Both the position numbers and the translations under genes were made by a program. The notes below the pieces were generated by a model, which saw nothing but the letters and a program-made list of their open reading frames with translations, was not told the DNA's origin and did not search any database. A stretch of DNA of 64,000 nucleotides from assembly GCA_018266105.1 (NCBI GenBank), contig JAFEBA010000007.1, positions 62,001 through 126,000 on the forward strand, given 5' to 3'. Positions 34,149-42,849 of the stretch are shown here, piece after piece (position 1 is the stretch's first letter; every line of letters begins with the position of its first letter). The stretch is from a bacterium. Lineage in GTDB: Bacteria; Vulcanimicrobiota; Xenobia; Xenobiales; JADMJV01.

Positions 34149-35403
34149 GTGAAGATGACGCCGTTGCGGGGGCAAGTGCGCTCGGCCTTGTTGCCACAAC
34201 GGGCAAGCGCGACACAATCACAGGATCGGACCGAACTGGCCGACGGACTGCTTCCCCGAGTGGATGGAGCACTGCGCCGAGACATTGAAACCGCTCTCAT
34301 CGTGGGCGGTGGCCCGGCGGGTCTGGCCTCCGCCATCAAGCTGGCGGAACGGGGAATTCAGGTGGCCGTGCTCGAGATGCGTTCGGCCAATTATTCCCGC
34401 CCCCATCACTTGAACGCTCGAGAGGATACGATCCATTCCTTGCGAGATCTGGGGGTCTACGAGAGCGTTCGCCAGGCCTCGGGCTGGAAGGAGCATCCGG
34501 TCTGCGAGACGCGCTGGACCCCACAACACGGACAGGCCGATCTGACCCTGGCGGGCGATTCGGTTGGCCAGGTTCGCATCAGCGACGTGGAACGAGCTTT
34601 GCACGAAAAATCCCGACGTCTCGGGGTGGTCTTCCTGGAGGGCCAGACGGCCCGACTTGAGCCCGGCCCGGACGGAATGTATTCGGTGGTCGCTCAACCT
34701 GTGCAAGGCGGCCAGGCCGAATCGATGGGCCAGCCCGACCTGGTGGTGGTGGCCGACGGCGCCAACAGCCCGACCCCGCAAGTCCCTGGGGATCGAATTC
34801 AAAGAAGAATCCAGTGGACGCTTCTATCTGGGGGCGCTGGTGGAGAAACCCATCGGCCCGGACTTCCGCAAGGTCGGGCTGCACCAGGGGAGCGAGCTTT
34901 TTCACCTGATGGCCACCGGTCATTCCAAGTATCCCAGCACCTGGGTCTCGGTGGAGGGCCCGCCTGAACTGCAAAAAATGAGCGCTCAGGAGCGCACGAC
35001 CTACCTGGCCCAACGCAGCGAAGTTCTCCTGCAGCAGCGGGTCACCCCGGAAGATATCGGATGGGGAGCGGGCCAGCTGACGGTGGTACAAAATCGCCGG
35101 GCCGAACAATGCACGGCCGGTTCCAATGTGGTGCTGGTGGGAGATGCTTTGCGCACCGGTTCAGTCTGGGTCAGCGGCGGGCTCAACCTGGCTCTGACCA
35201 CCGACGCTTACAACCTGGAACAACTGGTGGACGGAATCAACATCCAAGGCCAATCGCGCGAGCAAGCATTGAGTGACTACGATGCACGCAGCACTCTGGC
35301 CACCCTGGCCTGGCATGCGGCCGGGAGGGACGAGCTCGAGGGCCGCGTCAAGGAACTCGAGGACGGTGTGAGCTACGCCTGCCTTCAGCCAACCCAAACC
35401 TGA
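34149..35403 (+). pseudogene. FAD-dependent monooxygenase/dehydrogenase, interrupted by a frameshift
   Basis: Two overlapping frames together encode a PHBH-fold flavoprotein of about 418 aa. Frame one (34149 to about 34775) carries the FAD dinucleotide motif IVGGGPAGLASAIKLAERG and ends the second FAD motif with VVADGANSPT; frame two (about 34778-35403) continues RKSLGIEF and contains the third FAD motif VVLVGDALRTGSVWVSGGLN. One extra C in the CCCC run at 34774-34777 accounts for the shift. Either a real mutation or a homopolymer sequencing error. Substrate unknown; the related enzymes hydroxylate aromatics or handle isoprenoids. Confidence 0.8.
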
Positions 35404-35547
35404 ACAGGGCGCAAAGCCCTCGAATGAAACGTTGCTTCGGACAGATCCGAGTTTGATTAATTTTCGATCAGGTTTCGATTTCATTCGCCCGGGGGTAGGC
35501 CATGCGAGAGCGGTGGGGGTCGGTTCACCACCTGAGGTCAATTTCGT

Positions 35548-36369
35548 ATGAATTACAAATACCGAGTGCGCTGTGTGGCGGTGCTCGTTCTCTTTCTCAG
35601 CATGCTCTGGATGGAGCTGCAACAGCAACAAACAATCGCTCAATATGAGCTGCAGAACCAGCAGTTGGAGGCTTCTTTGCGCCAGCAGCGACAGGAGCTG
35701 TCCGAGGTCTCCCGTCTGGCCGAAGAGCAGACCAGCCAGCTGTGGGCGGAACTGGACAAGCATCAACTAGACCTGATGGAAGTCAGTCGCCTGCTAAACC
35801 AGAGCCGCCCCCTGGCGCCCCATCGACCACTGCTGGCCGCCCGCGCCGGCCGACCCAAGCGCCTGCGCGAGAGCCTGGTGGAGCTTCAGCACCTGGTGCA
35901 GCAACACGAAAGCCAGCTGGCGCATCTGTCCCAAAGCGCCCAGGAAATGTTGCGCCATTCCATTCCCAACGGCAGTCCGTGCGCGGGGGAAATGACCTCC
36001 GGTTTCGGCTGTCGGGTCCATCCCATCTACGGCATCGGCAAATTCCACCAGGGCTGCGATTTTACCGCCCCCTACTCCACCAAGATCTTCGCAACCGCCG
36101 ACGGGGTCGTGTTGCGCAGCGACTGGCTGGGCGGCTACGGCAAGGTGGTTGAGCTGCAACACCCCAGCGGGCTTTGCACCCTTTACGCCCACTGCCAGGA
36201 CCTCAAGGTGGCCAAGGGCCAGCGGGTGGCGAAGGGCCAGTGGATCGCCACCGTGGGCCAGACCGGCCTGGCCAGCGGGCCTCACTGCCACTACGAAGTT
36301 CACCGCAACGGCAAGCAGATTAACCCGGAGCCCTTTCTGAGCGCGATCTTGGGTCCTCAGCCCGAGTAG
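35548..36369 (+). CDS. M23-family (LytM) endopeptidase with coiled coil
   Basis: A 273-aa envelope protein: an N-terminal membrane segment (residues 9-22), a Gln-rich coiled coil (24-80 and 95-125) and a LytM domain from about 145. Zinc motifs are complete: HxxxD in KFHQGCDFTAP, LYAHC and the HxH pair HCHYEV, so the enzyme should be active, unlike EnvC/NlpD-type activators. Likely cuts peptide cross-links or regulates amidases at division. GAGG lies ten bases before the ATG. Confidence 0.88.
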   Translation: MNYKYRVRCVAVLVLFLSMLWMELQQQQTIAQYELQNQQLEASLRQQRQELSEVSRLAEEQTSQLWAELDKHQLDLMEVSRLLNQSRPLAPHRPLLAARAGRPKRLRESLVELQHLVQQHESQLAHLSQSAQEMLRHSIPNGSPCAGEMTSGFGCRVHPIYGIGKFHQGCDFTAPYSTKIFATADGVVLRSDWLGGYGKVVELQHPSGLCTLYAHCQDLKVAKGQRVAKGQWIATVGQTGLASGPHCHYEVHRNGKQINPEPFLSAILGPQPE

Positions 36370-36386
36370 ATCTAGCGCTGGCCTGA

Positions 36387-36411
36387 GCCCAAACTAGGGC
36401 GTCGTTTGGGC
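36387..36411. terminator. hairpin between convergent genes, possible bidirectional terminator
   Basis: GCCCAAAC (36387-36394) and GTTTGGGC (36404-36411) form an 8-bp stem between the M23 gene and the convergent Gly/Ser-rich gene, partly inside the latter's 3' end. No T-tract follows, so termination activity is uncertain. Confidence 0.4.
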
Positions 36412-36924
36412 CGGATAGGTCACCGTTTTGGTGGTGCCGTTGCCGGTGGTCACAGTGGTGGAGCCGCCGCTATTGGGATCATATTGAGTATTGCTCTCCA
36501 CACTGTAGGTCTGACCGGTCTTCTTACTGGTGGCTTCGGCCGAGGTGGAGCTCTGACCACCCTGTCCGGCCTTCCAGGAACCACTGCTGTTGTAACTGCC
36601 GCTGCTGTTCTGGCCGTTCCAGCTTCCGGAATTCTGATGGAATCCGCCCTGCTTGGTCACTACATTGGCCCCCTGGGACTGAAAGGTGCCACCGTTGGCG
36701 CCAGTGCCGTTATAGGTCCCGGCCCGCGCCGCGCCCGATCCAGGCACCACCACGTGGCCCCCGGTGCCCTGCACGGTTCCGCCGTGACTGCCGGTTATGC
36801 TGCCGTTATAAACGCGTCCGGCGCCGTTCTGGGTGTGTCCACCGTGGGTGCCTCCGCTGAAGCTGGGACGAGCCTGAGCGGCCATACTCATAGCTACGAT
36901 TAGAACCAATGCTTTAACTTTCAT
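36394..36924 (-). CDS. secreted Gly/Ser/Thr-rich low-complexity protein
   Basis: A 176-aa product from ATG 36924 (GGGAG seven bases upstream) with signal peptide MKVKALVLIVAMSMAAQA. The mature chain is almost entirely Gly, Ser, Thr, Asn and Gln with irregular repeats of the type GxYNGTG, GGTFQSQG, SGSYNSSGSW. No Cys, no catalytic motif. Likely a surface, fibre or matrix protein; the C-terminal TTTKTVTYPAQ-like tail is not a recognised sorting signal. Confidence 0.65.
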   Translation of the reverse strand: MKVKALVLIVAMSMAAQARPSFSGGTHGGHTQNGAGRVYNGSITGSHGGTVQGTGGHVVVPGSGAARAGTYNGTGANGGTFQSQGANVVTKQGGFHQNSGSWNGQNSSGSYNSSGSWKAGQGGQSSTSAEATSKKTGQTYSVESNTQYDPNSGGSTTVTTGNGTTKTVTYPAQTTP

Positions 36925-37037
36925 TTTGGACTCCCTCATTTACTGTTGGTTGATAAGCTGAGCATACTCGGGGCCGACCCAGACTCTTGGGCGGATTGCC
37001 AAGGAGCCACCAAGAAAGTGTGAAGAACTGGTGAAGT

Positions 37038-37067
37038 TTGACACCTTGGGATTGCATTTGCTACCTT
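37038..37067 (+). promoter_or_regulatory. sigma-70-type promoter of the tRNA-Arg gene
   Basis: TTGACA (37038-37043), an 18-bp spacer and TACCTT (37062-37067), 12 bases before the mature tRNA 5' end. The -35 box is a perfect consensus match. Confidence 0.65.
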
Positions 37068-37079
37068 GCAGGTGTCTGA

Positions 37080-37155
37080 CTCCGCGTAGCTCAGGGGATA
37101 GAGCGGCCGCCTCCTAAGCGGCAGGTCGTTGGTTCGATTCCAATCGTGGAGGCCA
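37080..37155 (+). tRNA. tRNA-Arg (anticodon CCU)
   Basis: A 76-nt cloverleaf with acceptor CTCCGCG/CGTGGAG, D arm GCTCAGGGGATAGAGC, anticodon stem GCCGC/GCGGC with loop CTCCTAA, T arm GTTGG/CCAAT with TTCGATT loop, and encoded CCA. Anticodon CCT reads the AGG arginine codon. It has its own promoter and a terminator right after it. Confidence 0.95.
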
Positions 37156-37156
37156 T

Positions 37157-37190
37157 AGCCGTCCGGCTCACGCCGGCGGCTCTTATTTTT
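37157..37190 (+). terminator. intrinsic terminator after tRNA-Arg
   Basis: AGCCGTCCGGC and GCCGGCGGCT (one bulged base) form a GC-rich stem with a TCAC loop, followed by CTTATTTTT. It lies directly between the tRNA and the glycosyltransferase gene. Confidence 0.75.
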
Positions 37191-37203
37191 GGAGAGCAGT
37201 GGA

Positions 37204-38541
37204 ATGTCCGAGGAATCTCCTAATCCCATCGGGTTTGGCTCGGGGGAGCCGCCGGAACCGCCGCCGCGTCAGGCTTGGGAGCGAAGGCACTGGTGGATCC
37301 TTGCCGGGCTTCTGCTGCTGGCCGCGCTGGTGCGTTTCTGCTTGTTGGGCTTTCCGCCCACCAAGTTCTTCGATGAGATTTACTATGTGGACGCAGCCAA
37401 CGACTACTTGAAGGGCATCGCCGACGCCAACAGCGTCCACCCGCCCCTGGCCAAAATTCAACTGGCGCTGACCATGCTCTTGTTCGACGTGGCCAAACTC
37501 AAAGGACTGCCGCTGGGCGACGACACCATCGGTTGGCGCCTGGCGCCGGCCCTGCTGGGGGTGGGCACGGTGGGCCTGACGGCCTGGTTTGGCCAGATCT
37601 TGACGGGCCGGCCCCGGTTGGCTCTGCTGGCGGCGGCTCTGGTCGCGGTGGAGCATCTGTCGGTGGCCGAGTCGCGAATTTGTACCCTGGACAGTATCCA
37701 AACCTTTTGGATTATGCTGGGTATCTGCTGTGCGGCCGAGCGTATCTGGCGCAGCGACCAGGATAAATGGTTATGGTTTTCCGCCATGGCCCTGGGCGTG
37801 GCCACCGGTTGCAAATGGAACGGGCTGTTCGCGGCCGCGGGAGTGGTCATGGGCTTGTGGACCATCCGCGTGGGCAAGCTTCCCAAGTCTCACCCGTTCA
37901 AGGTCTTCCTGGTCTACGCCCTGGTCATCCCGGCCATCTATGCCGCCGCCTACATCCCCTACTCGCGCACGCTACCGGCCAAAGAGCGCACTCTCAAACA
38001 AGTGGCCATCAACGTCTACAAGCAGCACGAGCGCATGTACAAGTTTCGCAAGGACCCCAAGCAGTTCAAGCACCAGTATTTGAGCCCGATGTATCAGTGG
38101 CCTTTCGTGGTTCGCCCTATCTGGTTCCATTTCCGTAACGAAGGTAAGCACAACTGCAGCGGTATTGTGGCCTTCGGGATGATTCCGTTTTACTGGTTGT
38201 CAGTCTACTTGCTGCTGGAATACCTGGCCGGCGCCTGGACGCAGGATTACTGGGACCCGGTAGGCCAGTATTTGCTATTGACCTACGGCTTCCAGTATTT
38301 TCTCTGGGTCACCAGCTGGACGGGATTCTTCTACTACATGTTGCCGATGGTGCCGATCATGGCGGTCACAGTGGCACGCCAGCTGGATACCTGGCTCAGC
38401 CGAGATGAAAGCCGCAAGCTGGCGCTCGGTTACGTGGCCTTACTGGCCGCCCTGACCGTGCTCTATCTGCCCTTCATGGTGGGTTTGAGCGTGCCCTACA
38501 GATATTTCCAGGTGCTGTTCTTCTTCCCCAGGTGGGTGTAG
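37204..38541 (+). CDS. PMT/GT39-family membrane glycosyltransferase
   Basis: A 445-aa polytopic protein of the protein O-mannosyltransferase superfamily, which moves sugar from a polyprenyl phosphate carrier to an acceptor outside the membrane. The acidic catalytic motif FFDEIYYVD lies in the first periplasmic loop after span one, followed by the family pattern SVHPPLAK. About ten further hydrophobic segments. Start ATG 37204 with GGAG upstream; the start lies right after the tRNA terminator. Acceptor (protein, lipid A or glycan) unknown. Confidence 0.82.
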   Translation: MSEESPNPIGFGSGEPPEPPPRQAWERRHWWILAGLLLLAALVRFCLLGFPPTKFFDEIYYVDAANDYLKGIADANSVHPPLAKIQLALTMLLFDVAKLKGLPLGDDTIGWRLAPALLGVGTVGLTAWFGQILTGRPRLALLAAALVAVEHLSVAESRICTLDSIQTFWIMLGICCAAERIWRSDQDKWLWFSAMALGVATGCKWNGLFAAAGVVMGLWTIRVGKLPKSHPFKVFLVYALVIPAIYAAAYIPYSRTLPAKERTLKQVAINVYKQHERMYKFRKDPKQFKHQYLSPMYQWPFVVRPIWFHFRNEGKHNCSGIVAFGMIPFYWLSVYLLLEYLAGAWTQDYWDPVGQYLLLTYGFQYFLWVTSWTGFFYYMLPMVPIMAVTVARQLDTWLSRDESRKLALGYVALLAALTVLYLPFMVGLSVPYRYFQVLFFFPRWV

Positions 38542-38587
38542 GGGATTTTAAGCAGGGCCGCCCTGCAGGGAGACGAAGGCCGGTCCC

Positions 38588-41095
38588 GTGCGCGGCAACC
38601 AGTTCATCAGCATCAATATTAAGCTAGCACTGGCCATCGTACCGCTCATTCTGGTCTTTATGGGCTTCAACTTCGTGGTCATCCTGGACCACGAGCAAGA
38701 TATTCTAAAAACCCAGACCGAACGCCGCGCCATCTCGCTGGCGACGACTCTGGCAATCGTGTCGGCCGACGCCTTGCGTACTTTTACCGAGTATCAGCTG
38801 CAGCAGAACGCCGTGCAGTTCGCCAAAGACAGCGACATCGTGAGTGTGGCCATTTTGGACACCGACAACAAGGTGGTCGCCCACACCCTCAGTAGCGAAC
38901 GGGGCAAGACCGAAGACAGCCCCAGCGCCCAGGCCGCTCGCTCCAGCAGCAGCTACCTGCTCAACTATGTTCAGGAGAAACGGCGCCGCGTTCTGGAGGT
39001 CTACCAGCCCATCAGCATTGACCAGAAGCGTCGCGGGACGGTGCAGATTCGCCTCTCCATGGAATCGATGGACCAGGCCTTGGCGCGCTCCCAGCGCTAT
39101 CTGACGGGACTCACCATGGTCTTGCTTTCTGGAGCGGTGGTGTTCGTGGGCTTCCTGGCCCGTTGGTTTTCTCAACCCCTGCTGACACTGGCTCTGGTGG
39201 CGCGCCGGCTCTCCAAGGGAGAGCTGCAAACCCGTGCCAAGGTCGCTTCCTTCGACGAGGTGGGTGTGCTTGGAACAGCCCTCAACCATATGGCCTCCCG
39301 GCTGGAAGGGATGATCGAACGCGAAAAGGCGGCCCGTCAGGAACTGCAGCAGCGGGTGACCTCGCTCCTGGAATTTACCGATCGAGTTGTGGCCGGCGAC
39401 CTGAAGGGCCAGGCAGAAGCCGGTCAGGATGACGAAATGGGTCGTCTGACCCTGGCCGTGAACGAAATGGTGCGCCATCTGCGCATCATCCTGGAAGATG
39501 AGCGCTCGGTACGCGAGAATCTGGAACGCAGCCGCTCGGAACTGGAAGAAGCCAACGAGAAACTCAAGGAACTCGACCGGATGAAGAGCGAGTTCCTGAA
39601 TACGGTCAGCCATGAGTTGCGCACTCCCCTGACCGCCATTAAAGCCTTCGCCGAGATTCTGCTGGACAACGAAGGTGAGGATATGGAGACCCAGGTTGAA
39701 TTCCTGGGCATCATCAACAAGGAAGCCGACCGACTCACCCGGCTCATCAACAACCTGCTGGATCTCTCGCGCATCGAAGCGGGCCGCATGAACTGGCACT
39801 TTGAGCCCTCCGACCTGGAGGAACTGCTGAACAATGCCTACATTACGCTCAAGCCAGCCGCCGAGAAGAAAGAGGTCATCTACTCGGTCGAGCATCACGG
39901 CTCCAGCCTGCCCGTCCACTGCGACTTCGACAAGATGCAGCAAGTCTTCACCAACCTGATCGGCAACGCCCTGAAGTTCACTCCCAGCGGCGGCAGCGTG
40001 ACCATTCACTCCAGACGAGTGGGCGACAAGGCCGAGGTGGTGGTGGCCGACAGCGGAATGGGCATCGCTCCCGAATTTCACGCCAAAATCTTCGAAAAGT
40101 TTGGTCAGGTCGACACCTCGGAAACCCGCGAAATTAAGGGGTCCGGCCTGGGCCTGCCGATCGCCCGCAGCATTGTAGAAGCACACAAGGGTACGCTGAC
40201 AGTGGACAGCGAGGCGGGCAAGGGCGCCCGCTTCATTGTGCGCATTCCGCTTTTCGGAGTGGAAACGGCCAGCTCCAATCCTCGCCCAGAAGCCCCTCCG
40301 GTGGGCGAACTGCCAGTGCACCTGCCGCTTTATCAGCGCACCGTGCTGGTGGTGGACGATGAACCCAGCATTCGCCGCTTCCTGCGTCACCTGCTGGAAC
40401 AAGAAGGCTACGACGTGCTGGAGGCCGGCTCAGGCAAAGAGGCCTTGCTGCGCTGCGAACGCGAGCAACCCGACCTTGTACTGCTCGACCTGCGCCTGCC
40501 GGACATGACCGGATTCGAGATTCTAGGCGAACTGAAAAAACGCGATGAGACCAGCCATATCCCGGTGGTCATCCTGTCCATCGTGCAGGACCGTGAAGAA
40601 GGCTTCCGTCTGGGGGCGGCCGACTATCTGACCAAGCCGGTGGACCGAGATAAGCTGATGGAACGCATTCAGCGTCTGATCGGCTCGCAAAATCGCGCCA
40701 ATATTTTGGTGGTCGAGGACGACCCTTCAGTTCAGCGCGCCCTGCAGGCGATCTTGGAGAATCACAACTACTCGGTCAAAGCCGTCTTTTCAGCTGAAGA
40801 CGCCCTGCTGACTCTCAACGAGTTTCATCCCGCTCTCATTTTGCTGGATTTAATGCTGCCCGGCCTGAGCGGTAACGATTTCCTCAAGGAATTGAAGCAA
40901 AACGCTGAGTGGACCCAGCTTCCAGTGGTTGTGCTGACCGCCGCAGACTCAGATTCACGCAGTGAAGCGAAACTTCTCGGTGCTCACAGTGTGGTGGGCA
41001 AACCCTTTATCGAAAACGAGCTGACCGGACTGATCCGGGGAATTTTCGAAGGGGAGACTTTCCAGCAAGGCGAAAGGCCTGCCAGCGGAGGATGA
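38588..41095 (+). CDS. hybrid sensor histidine kinase with two receiver domains
   Basis: An 835-aa membrane kinase. Two membrane segments (about 13-35 and 172-194) enclose a periplasmic sensor of about 135 residues; a HAMP domain and coiled coil follow. HisKA has H342 in NTVSHELRTPL; HATPase has the N box LIGNALKF, VADSGMGIAP and GSGLGLPIA. Two receivers complete it, with phospho-acceptors D634 (LLDLRLPD) and D754 (LLDLMLPG). GTG start at 38588. First gene of a four-gene signalling operon: a CheY-like protein begins two bases after its stop. Confidence 0.92.
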   Translation: MRGNQFISINIKLALAIVPLILVFMGFNFVVILDHEQDILKTQTERRAISLATTLAIVSADALRTFTEYQLQQNAVQFAKDSDIVSVAILDTDNKVVAHTLSSERGKTEDSPSAQAARSSSSYLLNYVQEKRRRVLEVYQPISIDQKRRGTVQIRLSMESMDQALARSQRYLTGLTMVLLSGAVVFVGFLARWFSQPLLTLALVARRLSKGELQTRAKVASFDEVGVLGTALNHMASRLEGMIEREKAARQELQQRVTSLLEFTDRVVAGDLKGQAEAGQDDEMGRLTLAVNEMVRHLRIILEDERSVRENLERSRSELEEANEKLKELDRMKSEFLNTVSHELRTPLTAIKAFAEILLDNEGEDMETQVEFLGIINKEADRLTRLINNLLDLSRIEAGRMNWHFEPSDLEELLNNAYITLKPAAEKKEVIYSVEHHGSSLPVHCDFDKMQQVFTNLIGNALKFTPSGGSVTIHSRRVGDKAEVVVADSGMGIAPEFHAKIFEKFGQVDTSETREIKGSGLGLPIARSIVEAHKGTLTVDSEAGKGARFIVRIPLFGVETASSNPRPEAPPVGELPVHLPLYQRTVLVVDDEPSIRRFLRHLLEQEGYDVLEAGSGKEALLRCEREQPDLVLLDLRLPDMTGFEILGELKKRDETSHIPVVILSIVQDREEGFRLGAADYLTKPVDRDKLMERIQRLIGSQNRANILVVEDDPSVQRALQAILENHNYSVKAVFSAEDALLTLNEFHPALILLDLMLPGLSGNDFLKELKQNAEWTQLPVVVLTAADSDSRSEAKLLGAHSVVGKPFIENELTGLIRGIFEGETFQQGERPASGG

Positions 41096-41096
41096 C

Positions 41097-41465
41097 TTGG
41101 GAAAAACGATCCTGGTCGCGGATGACGAACCGGCGGTTCTAAGGTCGCTGGAGTTCATCCTGAAAAAAGAAGGTTATCGCGTTCTGACCGCAGTCAATGG
41201 CCAGGAGGCTTATGATCAGGCCAGCGCCAACCTGCCCGATCTGGTCTTGCTCGACGTCCAGATGCCTCGCATGGACGGCAATCAGGTCTGCCGCCAGCTG
41301 CGCGACACTCCCGCCAGCTCCAATCTGTATATCATCATGATCACCGCCAAGGGACAGGAATCGGACCGGGTGAACAGCATGGAGTCCGGCGCCAACGAGT
41401 ACATCACCAAGCCCTTTTCGCCCCGCAAAGTCATTGCCCGGGTTAAGGAAATTCTAGGCGAATAA
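41097..41465 (+). CDS. single-domain response regulator (CheY/PilH-like)
   Basis: A 122-aa receiver with no output domain: LVADDEP acidic pocket, phospho-acceptor D53 in LLDVQMPRMDG, Thr in MITAKG and Lys in TKPFSP. TTG start one base after the stop of the hybrid kinase. It probably relays phosphate from the kinase, or sequesters it, and passes the signal to the next gene's diguanylate cyclase. Confidence 0.88.
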   Translation: MGKTILVADDEPAVLRSLEFILKKEGYRVLTAVNGQEAYDQASANLPDLVLLDVQMPRMDGNQVCRQLRDTPASSNLYIIMITAKGQESDRVNSMESGANEYITKPFSPRKVIARVKEILGE

Positions 41466-41466
41466 C

Positions 41467-42849
41467 ATGCCCCCCCAGGTAGAGACTCATCTGGAGCTCT
41501 TGCTTGAGCCCACTTTGCTGGACGGCCTGAACCGCTCGTTCGCGTCTCTGGGGATCGGCTGGGTTCTGCGCCAGATGGATGGACAGCTTTACTCAGCCTG
41601 GCCGGAGCACATTCCCGGACAGGAGTGGTTGGCCCAGGTTCCCCTGCTGGACGGGGTCCACACTTGGGCCGAAGGCGAAGCAGTACAGAAGCTGGTAGAA
41701 ATCGACGCCGGCCCGCTGGCCTGGGTCTGCGAACTGCGCCTGAGCGACACCACTGCTCCCTGTTTGATCGACCACGCTGCCAACCTGCTGCGCCGCGAGA
41801 GCGGTCTGCGCTATGAGCTGCAAAGCACTTTGGAAGAACTGATTTCCAAATATGAAGAGCTGACCGTCGTCTACGACAGCGCCGAGACCATCGTCAGCAT
41901 CACCGACCTGGACGGAATGGCCCAGCGCATCCTGGATGAAGCCGCCGACCTTCTGGATGTCGACCACGCCTCCCTGATGCTGGTGGAAAAAGACCGCCTG
42001 GTGGTCAAGGCCGCTCGAGGAGCCCGCAAAGACCTGGTCAATACCAGCCTTCCCCTGGACGCCGATCTGATTTCCGGGCACGTGGCTCGCGAGGGCAAAC
42101 CGGTGCTGGTCGAAGACCTGGCCACCGACCCGACCTTCGGGCGCGGCAGCCGGGACCATGATGGAGCCCGCTCCCTCTGTTCGGTGCCGTTGCAGGTGCG
42201 CGGTTCCGTGCTGGGCGTGCTCAACGTCAATCACAAGCGCAGCGGGGACCCGTTTAACTCCAGCGACCTCAAGCTCTTGATGGCCCTCGGTTCGCTGGCC
42301 GCGATCTCGATTCAGAACGCCCGGACCTATCAGAACGCCATCACCGATCGCCTCACCAACCTCTACAACTACGGATACTTCCGCGAGCAGTTGGAACGCT
42401 TCCTGGACACCGCTCGCCAGGAAGGCTCCACCGTCAGCATGATCATGTTCGACATCGATCATTTCAAGAATTTCAACGACGTCAACGGTCACGACCTGGC
42501 CAATGTGGCGCTGGTGGGTGTGGCTTCTCTGTGTGTGGCCAATTCTCGCCAGCAGGGTGACCGAATGCCGGACCTCGTGGCTCGCTACGGTGGCGAGGAA
42601 TTCATGATCTTGCTGCAGGGGATCTCCAAAACCGACGCGTACCTGACCGCCGAGCGCATCCGCAAGCAGGTCGAGGGCACCCACTACGAGGGGGGACAGA
42701 ACCAGCCGATGGGCAAATTGACCATCAGTATGGGTGTGGCCAACTTCCCTGAAGACGCGCAGAATTCCGAGGGCCTGATCAAGCAGGCCGACCAGGCCTT
42801 ATACAAAGCCAAACGCGCCGGGCGGAACAATGTCCAGCTCGCCGGCTGA
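41467..42849 (+). CDS. GAF-GGDEF diguanylate cyclase
   Basis: Makes cyclic di-GMP from two GTP. The 460-aa protein has an N-terminal region of about 135 residues, a GAF domain (about 140-285, LVEDLATDPTFGRG) and a GGDEF domain. The active-site motif is GGEEF at 375-379 with DIDHFKNFND upstream, so it should be active, and the RxxD inhibitory site (RMPD) lies exactly five residues before it, implying product feedback. Starts one base after the CheY-like gene and overlaps the next gene by 20 bases. Confidence 0.92.
   Translation: MPPQVETHLELLLEPTLLDGLNRSFASLGIGWVLRQMDGQLYSAWPEHIPGQEWLAQVPLLDGVHTWAEGEAVQKLVEIDAGPLAWVCELRLSDTTAPCLIDHAANLLRRESGLRYELQSTLEELISKYEELTVVYDSAETIVSITDLDGMAQRILDEAADLLDVDHASLMLVEKDRLVVKAARGARKDLVNTSLPLDADLISGHVAREGKPVLVEDLATDPTFGRGSRDHDGARSLCSVPLQVRGSVLGVLNVNHKRSGDPFNSSDLKLLMALGSLAAISIQNARTYQNAITDRLTNLYNYGYFREQLERFLDTARQEGSTVSMIMFDIDHFKNFNDVNGHDLANVALVGVASLCVANSRQQGDRMPDLVARYGGEEFMILLQGISKTDAYLTAERIRKQVEGTHYEGGQNQPMGKLTISMGVANFPEDAQNSEGLIKQADQALYKAKRAGRNNVQLAG

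Noticed and set aside
34774..34777. Programmed ribosomal frameshift in the FAD monooxygenase
   Set aside because: No slippery heptamer with a downstream structure is evident; a simple homopolymer insertion explains it better.
37080..37155. tRNA-Arg as an attachment site of an integrated element
   Set aside because: No partial repeat of the tRNA 3' end and no integrase gene nearby; ordinary genes flank it.
38705..40402. 565-aa open frame antisense to the hybrid kinase
   Set aside because: Shadow of a well-supported kinase gene; no ribosome binding site and no domain.
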